This document shows, piece by piece, positions 22,393-32,928 of a stretch of 64,000 nucleotides of DNA. The stretch's first letter is position 1; every line of letters starts with the position of its first letter. Location of the stretch: NCBI GenBank assembly GCA_026315105.1, contig CM048744.1, positions 350,137,668 through 350,201,667 of the forward strand. Reading direction: 5' to 3'. The translations under genes and the position numbers were made by a program. The stretch comes from Locusta migratoria. Lineage: Eukaryota > Arthropoda > Insecta > Orthoptera > Acrididae. The notes under the pieces are model-generated. The model searched no databases. It had not been told where the DNA came from and worked only from the letters and a program-made list of their open reading frames with translations.

Positions 22393-22606
22393 TGCTAGGC
22401 AAGTTTCGATATGTGGTATTGGACCGTTTCTTTTTGATTGCAATTAATAGTCTGTCCCAACTCTGTCACTAAATTCTACAGTTAGCTGGCATTCCTCTTA
22501 CCGAGCAACTGTCGTATAGGACTTAAGCTATCTAAACGAAACCTAGTAGATTTACAGATAGCTTTTAGTTTACCGTATGTTTGTTGCGTTATCTGTTGAA
22601 AATGCC

Positions 22607-23180
22607 TAAGGCACAATCTAAAATAAAGGTTTCGCTGTGAATGTCCAAGACAAACTTCTTAAGGACTGGGTTCTTAAAAAACATGATAGTTCGGGTAAAT
22701 CAGTTTCAAAGCGCAGATTTTGTCGTTGTATCGTGAGGAGCAATAACAAGTATTAAGATCTGAAAGCTCACATAAATTCCTTGAAGCATATTAATAACTG
22801 AAATTTGTTAGCACTAACGCGCCAGGTTTTCCGAAAACAAACGAACTCTTCTGAAGGACATTCATTTATTTTTGTTGCTGAGCATTGGAGCCTGTTAGTG
22901 GTCATAATTTAGGACAGCAGTTAAAAACAGTGGATGGTGCTTCCGAAGATATTCAACATATGCTATGGATCGCATAAAGTGTTCCATGTTTACATAAAAA
23001 AAATTCTCAGTCCTCAATTTAAAGACAACATTAAGCCTGACATTAAAGACGAAATATTCAGACTACTTGTGAACATTAAATGGTGCCAACAATTTGGCAA
23101 AGGCCGCAAAAAAGTAGCGGATGCTGATCGAGTTTCGGTCTTGATTTCCCAATGTACAATTTCCATATTTTCTAAAAGGT
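22607..23180 (+). pseudogene. hAT-like zinc-finger transposase remnant
   Basis: The frame starting near 22640 reads VNVQDKLLKDWVLKKHDSS, then RRFCRC, NNKY(stop)DLKAHINSLKHINN and FIFVAEHWSLLVV. The Cys pair followed by DLxxHxxSxKH resembles the N-terminal finger and start of a hAT-type transposase family that is common in insects. The segment around 22970-23060 (RTKCSMFT-like, then LSPQFKDNIKPDIKDEIF) continues the resemblance in shifted frames. Several stops rule out function. The family name is my recognition only. Confidence 0.5.
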
Positions 23181-24000
23181 GAAATAACAATTTATTGTGT
23201 GCGTAAATGTGTGTGTGTAGGGGGGAGGGCTCCGTGATCAAGGATCTGGCCTCCGATACAGATGGCTACGTCACAGACATACATTACTAGACTGGCAAAC
23301 TTGCCTCTGTGACTGAAGTTTGATGCCGCCATCTTGCCTCACCTAACGTCAAAAAGTTTTCTTACGGTACTACTATGATCTTCTGACAAGACATGCTGTT
23401 GTAAGCTTTACTAGTTAGTTTGAACAATGATTTGCATTTGAGCTAACACTTCCGCATTTTAGAATCGTGTTATTATAAGAACATGTTATGTACGGTTAAA
23501 CATTAACATCTAGGCAAAGACTTTCTACCATTTTGTTGTGTTGCCAACATAATCATGAGAGGTCAGCGGGACGATAGGTAAAATTTTACCGTTACGTACT
23601 GTTAAAGTAGAAGTAGTAATCTGAAAAACACTAACAAGAATAAAGCTATGTCCACGACAAATAACACATTTATAATGTTAAATAATTTATGAAGATAGGT
23701 TATTTTCCACTCCCATGAACCACAAACATTGCCGAGGTGGGGTGGCTTGCGTGCCTCAGCGATACAGATAGCCGTACCGTAGGTGCAACCACAGCGGAGG
23801 GGTATCTGTGGAGAGGCCAGACAAACGTGTGGTTACTGAAGAGGGGCAGCAGCCTTTTCAGTAGTTACAGGGGCAACAGTCTGGATGATTGACTGAGCTG
23901 GCCATGTAACATCAGCTAATGTGGCTTTGTCACATAGTTACTGCGAACGGATGAAAGCCGTTATTTTTCCCGAGGACATGCAGTTCTACTGTATGAACAT

Positions 24001-25107
24001 ATGATGATGGCATCCTCTCGGGTAAAATATTCCGGAGGTAAAATAGTCCCCCATTCGGATCTCCAGGCAGGGACTACTCAGGAGGATGTGATCATCAGGA
24101 AAGACAATACTGGCATTCTACGGGTCGGAGCGTGGAATGTTAGATCCCTTAATCGAGTAGGAAAATTAGAAAATTTAAAAAGGGAAATGGATAGGTTGAA
24201 GTTAGATATAGTGGGGATTAGTGAAGTTCGGTGGCAGGATGAACAGGATTTCTGGTCAGGTGAGTACAGGATTATAAATACAAAATCAGTTGGGGGTATC
24301 ACAGGAGTAGGATTGATAATGAATAAGAAAATAGGAATGCGGGTAAACTACTATGACCAGCACAGCGATCGCATTATCATTGTCAAGATAGATACGAAGC
24401 CAACACCGACAACAGTAGTACAGGTTTATATGCCAACTAGCTCTGCCGATGATGAGGAAATCGAAGAAATACATGAGGAGCTAAAGGAAATTATTCAGAC
24501 AGCTAAAGGAGAGGAAAACTTAATTGTTATGGTGGACTGGAATTCGGTAGTAGGAAAAGGAAGGGAAGGGAAGATAGTAGGTGAATATGGTCTGGGCAAA
24601 AGAAATGAAAGAGGAAGCCGCCTGGTAGAATTTTGCACTGAACATAATTTAGTTATAAGAAACACGTGGTTTAAGAATCACAAAAGGAGATTGTATACGT
24701 GGAAGAGACCAGGAGACACCGGGAGATACCAGATAGATTTTGTAATGGTAAGACATAGATTTCGGAACCAGGTTTTAAAGTGTAAGACATACCCAGGGGC
24801 AGATATAGACTCTGACCATAACTTGTTGGTTATGAACTGTAGGATGAAACTGAAGAAACTACAAAAAGGTAGGAAAATAAGGAGATGGAACCTGGATAAA
24901 TTGAAGGAACCTGAAGTTCTTAAGAATTTCAGAGGGAGCTTCAGGCAACAATTGACAGAAACAGGGGAAAATAAAACAGTTGAGGAGGAATGGGTAAAAT
25001 TGAGAGATGAAATAGTGAAGGCAGCAGAGGACAAAATAGGTAGGAAGGCAAGACCTACAAAGAATCCTTGGATATCACAGGAGAAGATAAGAAAAACAGC
25101 TCTATGA
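24001..25107 (+). pseudogene. RTE LINE ORF, AP-like endonuclease domain
   Basis: 368 codons from the first ATG after the leader. Metal-dependent endonuclease motifs are WNVRSL (45-50), GISEVRW with the catalytic Glu (75), DWN (179-181), YQIDFVMV (243-250) and the terminal SDH (271-273). The usual GDWN block reads VDWN here. These are the blocks used by APE-type LINE endonucleases to nick target DNA. The frame ends early because the deletion junction near 25080 puts the RT part out of frame. The ATG is the first in this frame after the leader; Met-Met-Met makes the exact start ambiguous. Confidence 0.9.
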
Positions 25108-26754
25108 ATATCAAGGACACTGATGGAAAACCAGTTCTCAGCAAAGAAGGTAAAGCTGAAAGGTGGAAAGAGTATATAGAGGGGCTCTACAAAGGAAATG
25201 AACTTCGAGACAATATTGTAGGAAGGGAAGAGGATGTAGATGAAAATGAAATAGGAGATACTGTACTGAGAGAAGAATTTGACAGAGCTCTGAAAGACCT
25301 AAGTCGAAACAAGGCCCCTGGAGTAGATGATATTCCCTCAGAGCTACTGAAGTCCCTGGGAGAACCAGCCATGACAAAATTGTTTCACCTGGTGTGTAAG
25401 ATGTATGAGACAGGTGAAGTACCCTCAGACTTTAAGAAAAATGTTATAATCCCCATTCCAAAGAAAGCAGGTGCAGACAGGTGTGAAAACTACAGAACCA
25501 TCAGTTTAATAAGTCATGGTTGCAAAATATTAACACGAATTATATACAGAATGATGGAAAAGCTGGTAGAAGCCGATCGGGGGAGATCAGTTTGGGTTCA
25601 GGAGAAATGTAGGAACACAGGAGGCAATACTCACTTTACGGCTTATCCTAGAAGATAGATTAAGAAAAGGCAAACCTACATTTCTATCTTTTGTAGATTT
25701 GGCGAAGGCTTTTGACAATGTTGATTGGAATAAACTCTTTAAAGTTCTGAAGCAGGCAGGAGTAAAATATAGGGAGCGTAAGGTTATCTACAACTTGTAC
25801 AAAAACCAGACAGCGGTTGTCAGGGTTGAAGGGCATGAAAGGGATGCAGTGGTTGGAAAGGGAGTAAGACAGGGTTGTAGCCTTTCCCCAATGTTGTTCA
25901 ATTTGTACATTGAGCAAGCTATAAAGGAAAGCAAGGAGAAATTTGGAGAGGGAATTAAAGTTCAGGGTGAAGAATTAAAAACATTGCGTTTTGCCGACGA
26001 CATAGTAATTCTGTCAGATACAGCAAAGGACCTGGAAGAGCAATTGAACGGAATGGACAGTGTGCTGAAAGGTGCATATAAGATGAAGATTAACAAGAGT
26101 AAAACTAGGGTAATGGAGTGCAGGGTAATAAAATCAGGTGATGCTGAAGGAATTAGATTAGGTAACGAAACAATAAAGGAGGTAGATGAGTTTTGTTACT
26201 TGGGCAGTAAAATAACAAATGATGGTCGCAGTACAGAGGATATAAAATGCAGAATGGCAATGGGTAGAAAAGCGTTCTTGAAAAAGAGAAATTTGTTAAC
26301 AGCGAATATTGATTTAAGCGTAAGGAAGTCCTTTCTGAAGGCATTTGTATGGAGTGTTGCCTTGAATGGGAGTGAAACATGGACGATAAACAGTGTGGAC
26401 AGAAAGAGGATTGAGGCTTTTGAAATGTGGTGCTACAGAAGAATGCTGAAGATTAGGTGGGTGGATCGCATAACTAATGAGGAGGTACTGAACAGAAATG
26501 GGGAGAAAAGAAATTTCTGGCATACCTTGACTAAAAGAGGGGATAGATTGGTAGGACACATTCTTAGACATCAAGGAATTGTGAATTTAGCGTTGGAGGG
26601 AAGTGTGTGGGGTAAAAACCGCAGAGGAAGACCAAGAGATGGATACAGTAAGCAGATTCAGACAGATGTAGGTTGCTGTTCTTATGTGGAGATGAAGAGG
26701 CTTGCTCAGGATAGGGTATTGTGGAGAGCTGCATCAAACCAGTCTCCGGACTGA
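25068..26754 (+). pseudogene. RTE LINE reverse transcriptase, two frames
   Basis: The first part (25068-25658) reads SSMNIKDTDGKP, NKAPGVDDIPSELLK and NYRTISLISHGCKI (RT fingers). A frameshift near 25575 moves the rest to another frame. That frame holds FVDLAKAFD (motif A, just before 25700), GVRQGCSLSP (residues 55-64 from ATG 25699) and FADD (98-101), then the C-terminal SETWTI, FEMWCYRRML and GHILRHQ blocks. All three catalytic Asp are present. The enzyme would copy LINE RNA at the nicked target, but this copy needs two frames and lacks part of the linker. Confidence 0.92.
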
Positions 26755-28377
26755 AGACCACAACAACAACAACAGGTTATTTTATGCCTCAACCTTGTTA
26801 AACTGCACTATGTAATAGTCACTAACATTTTGATAGTGACTTGTTTATTTTTATTTTTAAAAAACCAGCCACCACTTACTCTTATTGTATCTTAAAGCAC
26901 CATGATCTGCTCTACATGGTTATCCTCTTTTGTATATTCCTACCAAGTTGACTGTTTAACTCTCTTCAGTTGTCTGACTAGATGTACCAATTGTAACACT
27001 AGGTTAATATTACTGTAACCATTCACATTTCTTTGCACATTAGTTCACATATCTTAAAATTTATAACCCACATCCTTAACTTATTTGTTGTATGATAATC
27101 ACTTCATCAATCTATCTCCATTAAATTTTGAAGCCATAGACACAATGACAAATTCTTTATATTGACAAATGCCCTGACAGTGACATTCTAAGCATCCTAC
27201 TACTGTGGCAGCTGGTAGTTCTGAAATTTTCCGCCTATGGCGCCACTTATCTTTGTACATCTAGACTACCGAATTTTAATCTGCTAAGCGACTGATTTAT
27301 CAGTCACCTGCTCCACTCTTTATGCTTTTCTTCAACTACTTTGAGTATTACTGTTTTCCCATAGCCTTTTTCCCTTATTTATCGTTACTCTTTTACTATA
27401 AGCCTCATCCATAGATACTTTGTTAGCAGCTGATTGTTATTCATTCCATAATCTTTGCACTTAGCGTTGATTCCACTACTAGCATGTATATTTATTAAGC
27501 AACAGTACAAAAAGGTAAGTGTTAATTTTATCCTATTATATGAACTTATCTTTATTACAATCTATTTGGTTCGAAACTGCTTCAAATTTCTGTAATCGAC
27601 TTTTATACGTTCTATAGCCTTTACTGTATACCAATGCACTTGTTTGTCTGTATAGAGACCAGAAGAAGGGCACTCAAGCGCCCAAAACCGGTCGTTAAAG
27701 TTAAAAATAAATAACTACAGGCAACTGGTTGCTGCAATTCATTAATTTACATTTATAATGGTCATACTATTAAAAGAAAAACCGAAGTTGATCGAAACTG
27801 GAAAAAGATTAATAAAAACAGGAAACGCGACTCACAATGTATGCGTCAAAGCAGACTATAGATTTCGTAAGAACTCTCAAGATAATAAGGGTACACTTTT
27901 ATAATGACCATACTACTGAAAGAAAATCCGAAGTTGAATGAAATTGGTAGCAGATTAATAATAACAGCAAATCAATGCAACTCATTACTGTATGTGTTGA
28001 AGCTTACTCAAGGTTAAAAAATTTCAGCCCTATACAAAACACGAATTTCCTACATGTCAAAACTCTAGGACAGCATAGTTACCTCAGTTCATCCGTATTT
28101 TTACGACTGTTTTCTGTAATAACTCATACGACTGCTCGCACGTTATAGTATAGAAATAAGGCGGCGAGACCTCACTGACACTGTATACGGTATTGCCAGT
28201 CTAGTAATGTATGTCTGTGGGCTACGTACGGTGCATGGCAGAGGGTACTTTACAACAAGGCTTAATTCATGTCGTAACAGCGCACGGTCACCCGTCAGGG
28301 ATCTCTTAACTCACGGGAACAAGAGGACACCGAAGAACTAAAATAGTACAACTGTTTTAAATTGCAACCGAATTGTA

Positions 28378-28890
28378 CACTGAAGAGCCTAAAAAACTGG
28401 TATAGGAATGCGTATGCAAACACAGAGATATGTAAACACTCAGAGGACGGCACTGCGGTAGACAACACCTATATAGCAGAACAGGTGTCTGACGCAGGCG
28501 TTAGATCGGTTACTGCTACTACTATGAAAGGTTATTACAATTTAATTGAGTCGGAACGTGTTATTATAGTCGACGCATGAGAGACAGTCTCCGAGGCAGC
28601 GATGAGATGTGGTTTTACCCGTACCACCATTTCACGAATGCACCGTGAATATCGGGAAATCCGGAAAAAACCACAAAATCTCAGACATCGCTGCGGCCGC
28701 AAAAAGATCCTGCATGAACGAGACAAATAACTTCAGGGAATCGTTGAGTATGACAGAAGTGCAACCCTTCCGCATTTTGCTGCGGATTTCAGTGCTGGGC
28801 CATCAGCAAGTGTCAGAGTGCAAGCCATTCATCGAAACATCACTGATACGGGCTTTCGGAGCCGAAAGCCCACTCCTGTACCCTTGCCGA
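28378..28890 (+). pseudogene. Tc1-like transposon, 5' TIR and N-terminal HTH region
   Basis: TA at 28376-28377 is followed by CACTGAAGAGCCTAAAAAAC, a Tc1-type end that is also present, reversed, at 47811-47849. Downstream, plus-strand frames read MRCGFTRTTISRMHREYREI and RHRCGRKKILHERDK (paired-like HTH), then VQAIHRNITDTGFRSRKP. The copy stops before the first catalytic Asp. Stops and frameshifts occur. The rest of the element is missing downstream. Confidence 0.8.
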
Positions 28891-29239
28891 CTGCTCGATA
28901 ATCTACGCTTTACTGAATTTGTTAAGCACCATGATTCTACAATTTCTAACACATTTCGATATTACAAGAAAGCAGATAGGAATCATAAAAAAGCAAAGAG
29001 GAAGTGTAGGAACATTCCAGGAATTTAAACCTGCACAAACGTAAGCATTTAGAAAGGTCAGTAATGTCAAGAAAGAGTGAGTGAGTGACAACGCAGACCG
29101 CTTTACCTCATGAGTTTGCATGTGCTCCAAAGTGCTGCAGCCCTACTGGCTCTCGCTGCTGCGAAATACAATTGGCTGTGAAGTCGTGCTTTCGTTTAGA
29201 GCAGATGCACCAGAGAGGCTTAACGTCGTGGTTTCGAAC
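28891..29239. other. no feature recognised
   Basis: Sequence between the Tc1 remnant and hAT copy 2. Short frames on both strands carry no motif. Confidence 0.5.
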
Positions 29240-29247
29240 AGCGTACG

Positions 29248-30152
29248 CACAGACATACGTTACTAGACTGGCAAACTTGCCTCTGTGACTGAAGTTTGAT
29301 GCCGCCATCTTGCCTCACCTAACGTCAAAAAGTTTCCGTACGATACCTACTACTATGATCTTCTGACAAGATATGACGTCGTAAGCTTTACTCGTTGGTT
29401 TGAACATGATTTGCATTTGAGCTAACACTTCCACATTTTCTAATCATGTTATGAGAAGAACAAGTTATGTACGGTTAAACATTAACACCTAGCCAAAGAC
29501 TTTCTACCGTTTTGTTGTGTTGCCAACATAATCATGAGAGGCCGGCGGGATGATAGGTAAAATTTTACCGTTACGTACATTTAAAGCAGAAGTAGCTATC
29601 TGAAAAACACTAACAAGAATAAAGCTGTGTGTTGTCCACAACAAATAACACATTTATAACGGTCATACTATTAAAAGAAAAGCCGAAGTTGATCGAAAGT
29701 GGAAACAGATTAATAAAAAAACAGGAAACGCGACTCATTAGTGTGTGCGTCAGAGCAGACTATAGATTTCGTAAGAACTCTCAAAAGAATAAGGATACGT
29801 GTTATCCACTATGACAACACTTTTATAATGACCATACTTCTGAAACAAAATCCGAAGTTGAATGAAATTGGTAACAGATTAATAATAATAGCAAATCAAT
29901 GCAACTCATTACTGTATGTGATGAAGTTTACTCAAGCTTAAAAAATTTCAGCATATACAAAACACGAATTTCCTACATGTCAAAACTCTAAGGACAGCAT
30001 AGTTACGTCAGTTCATGTGTATTTTTACGACTGTGTTCTGTAATAACTCACACGACTGCTCGCACGTTATAGTATAGAAATAAGGCGGAAAAACTTCACT
30101 GACACCAATGATACAATATACGGCATTACCAGTCTAGTAATATATGTCTGTG
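29248..30152. mobile_element. hAT element, copy 2, 905 bp, uninterrupted
   Basis: Same TIRs as copy 1 (CACAGACATACGTTACTAG; right end CTAGTAATATATGTCTGTG) and a perfect, different 8-bp TSD, AGCGTACG, at 29240-29247 and 30153-30160. Aligned by eye it matches copy 1 throughout, with small indels. The TSDs differ between copies, so each transposed independently rather than arising by local duplication. No transposase frame. Confidence 0.93.
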
Positions 30153-30249
30153 AGCGTACGTTATCGCTTATGAGCAGACGAGGGGAAGCAGGAGGAGACA
30201 AGAATAGCCAACCCTTCGGGAGCAGGTCAAACCGCGAATGTCCGCGATC

Positions 30250-30365
30250 GATAGTGTCCGGACACATCCTGAGGCATCAAGAAACAGTCTGCTTGGTAAA
30301 AAATAAAAAGATACAAGAAGGTTCGAATGAAGTAAGCAGATTCAAGTGGGTTTCTGTTGCAGTAA
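30250..30365 (+). mobile_element. RTE LINE C-terminal fragment
   Basis: Plus-strand translation contains GHILRHQETV and, after a gap, SNEVSRFKWV, matching GHILRHQGIV and SKQIQTDVG of the RTE C-terminus (26550-26680). About 100 bp only, with an internal deletion. Confidence 0.55.
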
Positions 30366-30447
30366 TTACACTTTTTGCTCTGTGTAGCGTGGACAGTCTT
30401 CCACCAGAAGAGCACTGTAGCGATTAGACTGTAGACAAAAGCCAAGG

Positions 30448-30612
30448 AGGTGGCGCAGTGGTAACACACTCACATATAGGAGGACGGCGGTTAAAAAACC
30501 CGCCTCTGGCCATCCAGATTTAGGTTTTTCTTGTTTTCCGTAAACCACTAGAAGCAAATTTCAGAATGCTTCCTTTCGAAGCGTACAGCTTATTTCCTTC
30601 CCCAACCCTGAT
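30448..30612 (+). repeat. tRNA-derived SINE, second type
   Basis: GGAGGTGGCGCAGTGGTAAC (A-box region) is followed by a B-box-like CGGCGGTTAAAAAACCCGC, then the body GGCCATCCAGATTTAGG, TTTTCCGTAAA and CTTATTTCCTTCCCCAACCC. This is the widespread arthropod type with a GATTTAGGTTTTCC body. The B box has decayed. A mariner starts at its 3' side. Confidence 0.8.
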
Positions 30613-30613
30613 A

Positions 30614-31920
30614 CGAGGGTTGGAACTATTTATTCACAACCGATACAAAAGCATTACATATTTGCACCTGTTACTGTCCTTCATAGTAGTCACCAGCGTT
30701 CTGTATAACTCGTTGCCAGCGAAGCTGAAGGCGTAGTATAGCGTCAGCAGAGCCTGTTGATGGTGCAAATGGAGCGGTCTACTGCCTGTCGAATCTCTGG
30801 AACAGTTCTGAAGCGAATGCCACGAAGTGGTTCCTTGATCTTCGGAATCAAATCAAAGTCACAAGGACTTAACCAAGGTGGATGGTACAGTAGTTCCCAG
30901 TCCCGTCGACCGAACAGAGCAGCCACAGCTTGCGCTGCATGCGCCCGCGCATTGTCGTGCAAAATTATGGGTGGGTTACACAGAAAGTGTTGTCACTTGC
31001 CGCGGTGGAGTAGCCGAGCGGTCTAAAGCGTCTCGCTGCGGAGCGCGCGGTTGCTCGCCGTGGAGGTTCGAGTCCTCCCACGGGCATGGGTGTGTGTGTT
31101 GTCCTTAGGTTAGTTTACCTAGGTTTAAGTAGTTTGTAAGCTACGGACTGATGACCACGCAGTTTGGTCCGATAGATCTACAAACATTTGAACATTTTTT
31201 GTTGTCACTTCTTTCGCAAAGATGGTCGCAGATAATGCTCCAATAAGGAACAGAATACTGTGAATTGATGTGGAGGAACGTAATGCGTTACACTAGAATC
31301 ACCATAACTTTCACCATACTGGGCCTCTAACGCACTTTCGACTTTCGCGGTGACCCATAATTACGCCATTCGTTGGAATGGCGTTTCAGTTTTGGCTATT
31401 ACGATGTGGTCCGTGTCTCATTCAGTGTTACGATACGGCCTAAGAAAACATCTTCTTCGTGCTTATAGCGCTCCAAGTCTGAGCGGCGTCGCAACGCATC
31501 CATTTCTGAATTTCCCTCAATTCATGCGGAACTCGTCGTGATGCAATTTTTCGCATGCTCACGCGTTCCTTCAGGATGCGAAGCACAGTCGTTATGCGCT
31601 AATCCGGTTTCGTGGGCGAGCTCACGAATCGTCTGGTGTCGATCACTGACCACTAACGCGGCAGCAGTATGCACCCCTTCTTCAGAGAAGATAGGACGAC
31701 CTGCACGATGAATGTCTCCCACAGTTTGCCGACCTTCGATGAAGGCTTTTACCCAACCTGCCACTGTACTGTACGGCAATGCCGATTCCCCGCACGCCTC
31801 TTGAATACCTTGATGAAACTGTCGTGCTGTTCGACCTCTGACACATTCAATCTTCATCCAACTCCGTTGTTCCTGTTTGGAAAACATAGTGACACCGTTA
31901 CGTTAGACGCTAGCTCATAA
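30614..31920 (-). pseudogene. mariner-like transposase with SINE insertion
   Basis: In minus-strand order: MFSKQEQRSWMKIECVRGR (start 31887), HTH blocks VAGWVKAFIEGRQTVGDIHR and TIRELAHETGLAH, then RIVTLNETRT where family members have LDET, so the first catalytic Asp is Asn. Then HDNARAHAAQAVAALF with the second Asp and LSPCDFDLIPKIKEP with the third. It is closest to SETMAR-type mariners. Frameshifts lie near 31560 and 31400. The C-terminal half is separated by a SINE (30999-31199). The left end GAGGGTTGGAACT follows a TA; no matching right TIR was found. Confidence 0.88.
30999..31199 (+). repeat. tRNA-headed SINE (family B head) in mariner
   Basis: Perfect 11-bp TSD TGTTGTCACTT at 30988-30998 and 31200-31210. 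The A box TAGCCGAGCGG is near 31011-31021 and the B box is GGTTCGAGTCC near 31065-31075. The body and AACATTTTTT end match the other copies. It is younger than the mariner it interrupts. Confidence 0.96.
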
Positions 31921-32559
31921 GTGATTTTTTTTCCCTCGAAAGTGCGCACGCTGGTGGCGTGGTACGGGCTAGTCCATTTACTTGGATATACGGTTGGTAT
32001 GACAACAACATGTGCTCTTAGCGACAATAGTAGATTCCATTGCATAGTGCCGCACCACATTTAGAAGGCGCATTGCATTATGCGCAGCGCTTGTGGTATC
32101 TGCCCCTGAAACTTTGAAGGGTTGCATCTCCCAAACTAACAGTGACAGGAATGTAGTTTAAATTGATTTGGACGCAGCTAGTTTCAACGAATCCAATGCA
32201 TGATAGAAAACACTATTGTTCCATTTAAAAAATTATATCTTTGTGGTGTAACTCTTTGGAAAATGATACAATAAACTATGTTCATAGCTCCGCAGAAAGT
32301 GTAACATTTCTTGTGTTGACCTACCGCATTAAAATTTCCCGTCACCTATTATTTTATAAGTTACAGAGGCAAACACACTTAGTGAAACACCATATATATA
32401 TTCCGTAGTTGGCGACTGCTCATAGAACTTGAATTAGTTCTTTACCAACAGTTCCATTTCGAGAAAGGATACAAGTATTTAAATAATATTTAGCCACCAG
32501 ATGCGTCTTCTTATCCTCACTTTCATAGTACACCTTCTTGAATTCGTCTCGTGGAGAGC
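31921..32559. other. no feature recognised
   Basis: Upstream side of the mariner start codon. The 5' TIR of the mariner should lie here, but I could not identify it. Otherwise unassigned AT-rich sequence. Confidence 0.5.
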
Positions 32560-32868
32560 CGAGCTATGGCGAGGAAGTGCGTGGCAGCGTGTCGACAGTA
32601 AACAGCGGTGAGTCATATCAGCGGCGGCGATAGCGCGCGGGCAACCGGTGCGGTGGGAAACGCCAGCGCCAGCGGCAGCGGACGAGAGCACGCCGCTGCG
32701 TCTGCATTCCGGCCGCCGCGTGGGCAGGAAACGCATGTCCTTACGCGCCCACATCCGCTGCGCACCGTGGCCGCCACGCGCCGACACAGGGCCAAGCGGA
32801 AGCCGGATGGCAGGCCGAGCGACTGCTCCATTCACTGTACCTGGCCCGGCTCTTCTCGGTTTGGAAAG
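32560..32868. other. GC- and CpG-rich segment
   Basis: About 300 bp dense in CG dinucleotides (runs such as GCGGCGGCGATAGCGCGCGG) in a generally AT-rich window. Long overlapping frames on both strands here follow from GC content and share no motif. It could be a promoter-type CpG cluster, part of an unknown element, or the outer part of the adjacent Harbinger. No TATA box or initiator was convincing. Confidence 0.4.
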
Positions 32869-32928
32869 AAAGCTATGTACACGTGATAGCGTTGCATCGC
32901 GCGTCAGAGAAAGAGGCGTGTGCACACG

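Larger units (their letters stand above)
23707..26773 (+). mobile_element. RTE-clade LINE, complete ends, internally deleted
   Basis: Flanked by the 10-bp TSD AGGTTATTTT (23697-23706 and 26774-26783). It begins CCACTCCCATGAACCAC, has a 5' leader of about 290 bp, an endonuclease and an RT region, and ends in a CAA repeat. Compared with the copy at 32929-35704 it lacks about 210 bp after the endonuclease (junction near 25080). It also has a frameshift near 25575. It is the best RTE reference in the window and the youngest layer of its nest. Confidence 0.95.
23681..27750. mobile_element. insertion of about 1 kb with 12-bp TSD, itself split by an RTE LINE
   Basis: The hAT sequence is interrupted after ACATTTATAATG (23669-23680) and resumes with the same 12 bases at 27751-27762. 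Taking out the RTE LINE and its TSD leaves about 1 kb (23681-23706 plus 26784-27750). The 3' part contains GAAGAAGGGCACTCAAGCGC, then CCAAAACCGGTCG and an A-rich AAATAAATAA end. The 12-bp TSD and A-rich end suggest a retroposed unit. No coding sequence was recognised and the family is unknown. Confidence 0.75.
23272..28219. mobile_element. hAT element with 27-bp TIRs, copy 1 (carries nested insertions)
   Basis: Ends CACAGACATACATTACTAGA and its exact reverse complement at 28200-28219, with the inner bases CTGGCAA also inverted. A perfect 8-bp TSD, GGCTACGT, lies at 23264-23271 and 28220-28227. Without the 4.08 kb inserted at 23681, the element is about 0.87 kb, matching copy 2 at 29248-30152 (905 bp) along its whole length. 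Neither copy encodes a transposase. The two ends must be read together; the LINE inside belongs to a different element. Confidence 0.93.

Noticed and set aside
27650..27740. Hammerhead ribozyme in the 1 kb insertion tail
   Set aside because: The CCGAAAC-like stretch lacks the CTGATGA core and paired stems, so no ribozyme fold is supported.
28201..28260. LINE 3' tail near GTGCATGGCAGAGGGTACTTT
   Set aside because: It resembles the 3' UTR of some insect LINEs, but the match is too short to separate from chance, and most of it lies next to the hAT TSD.
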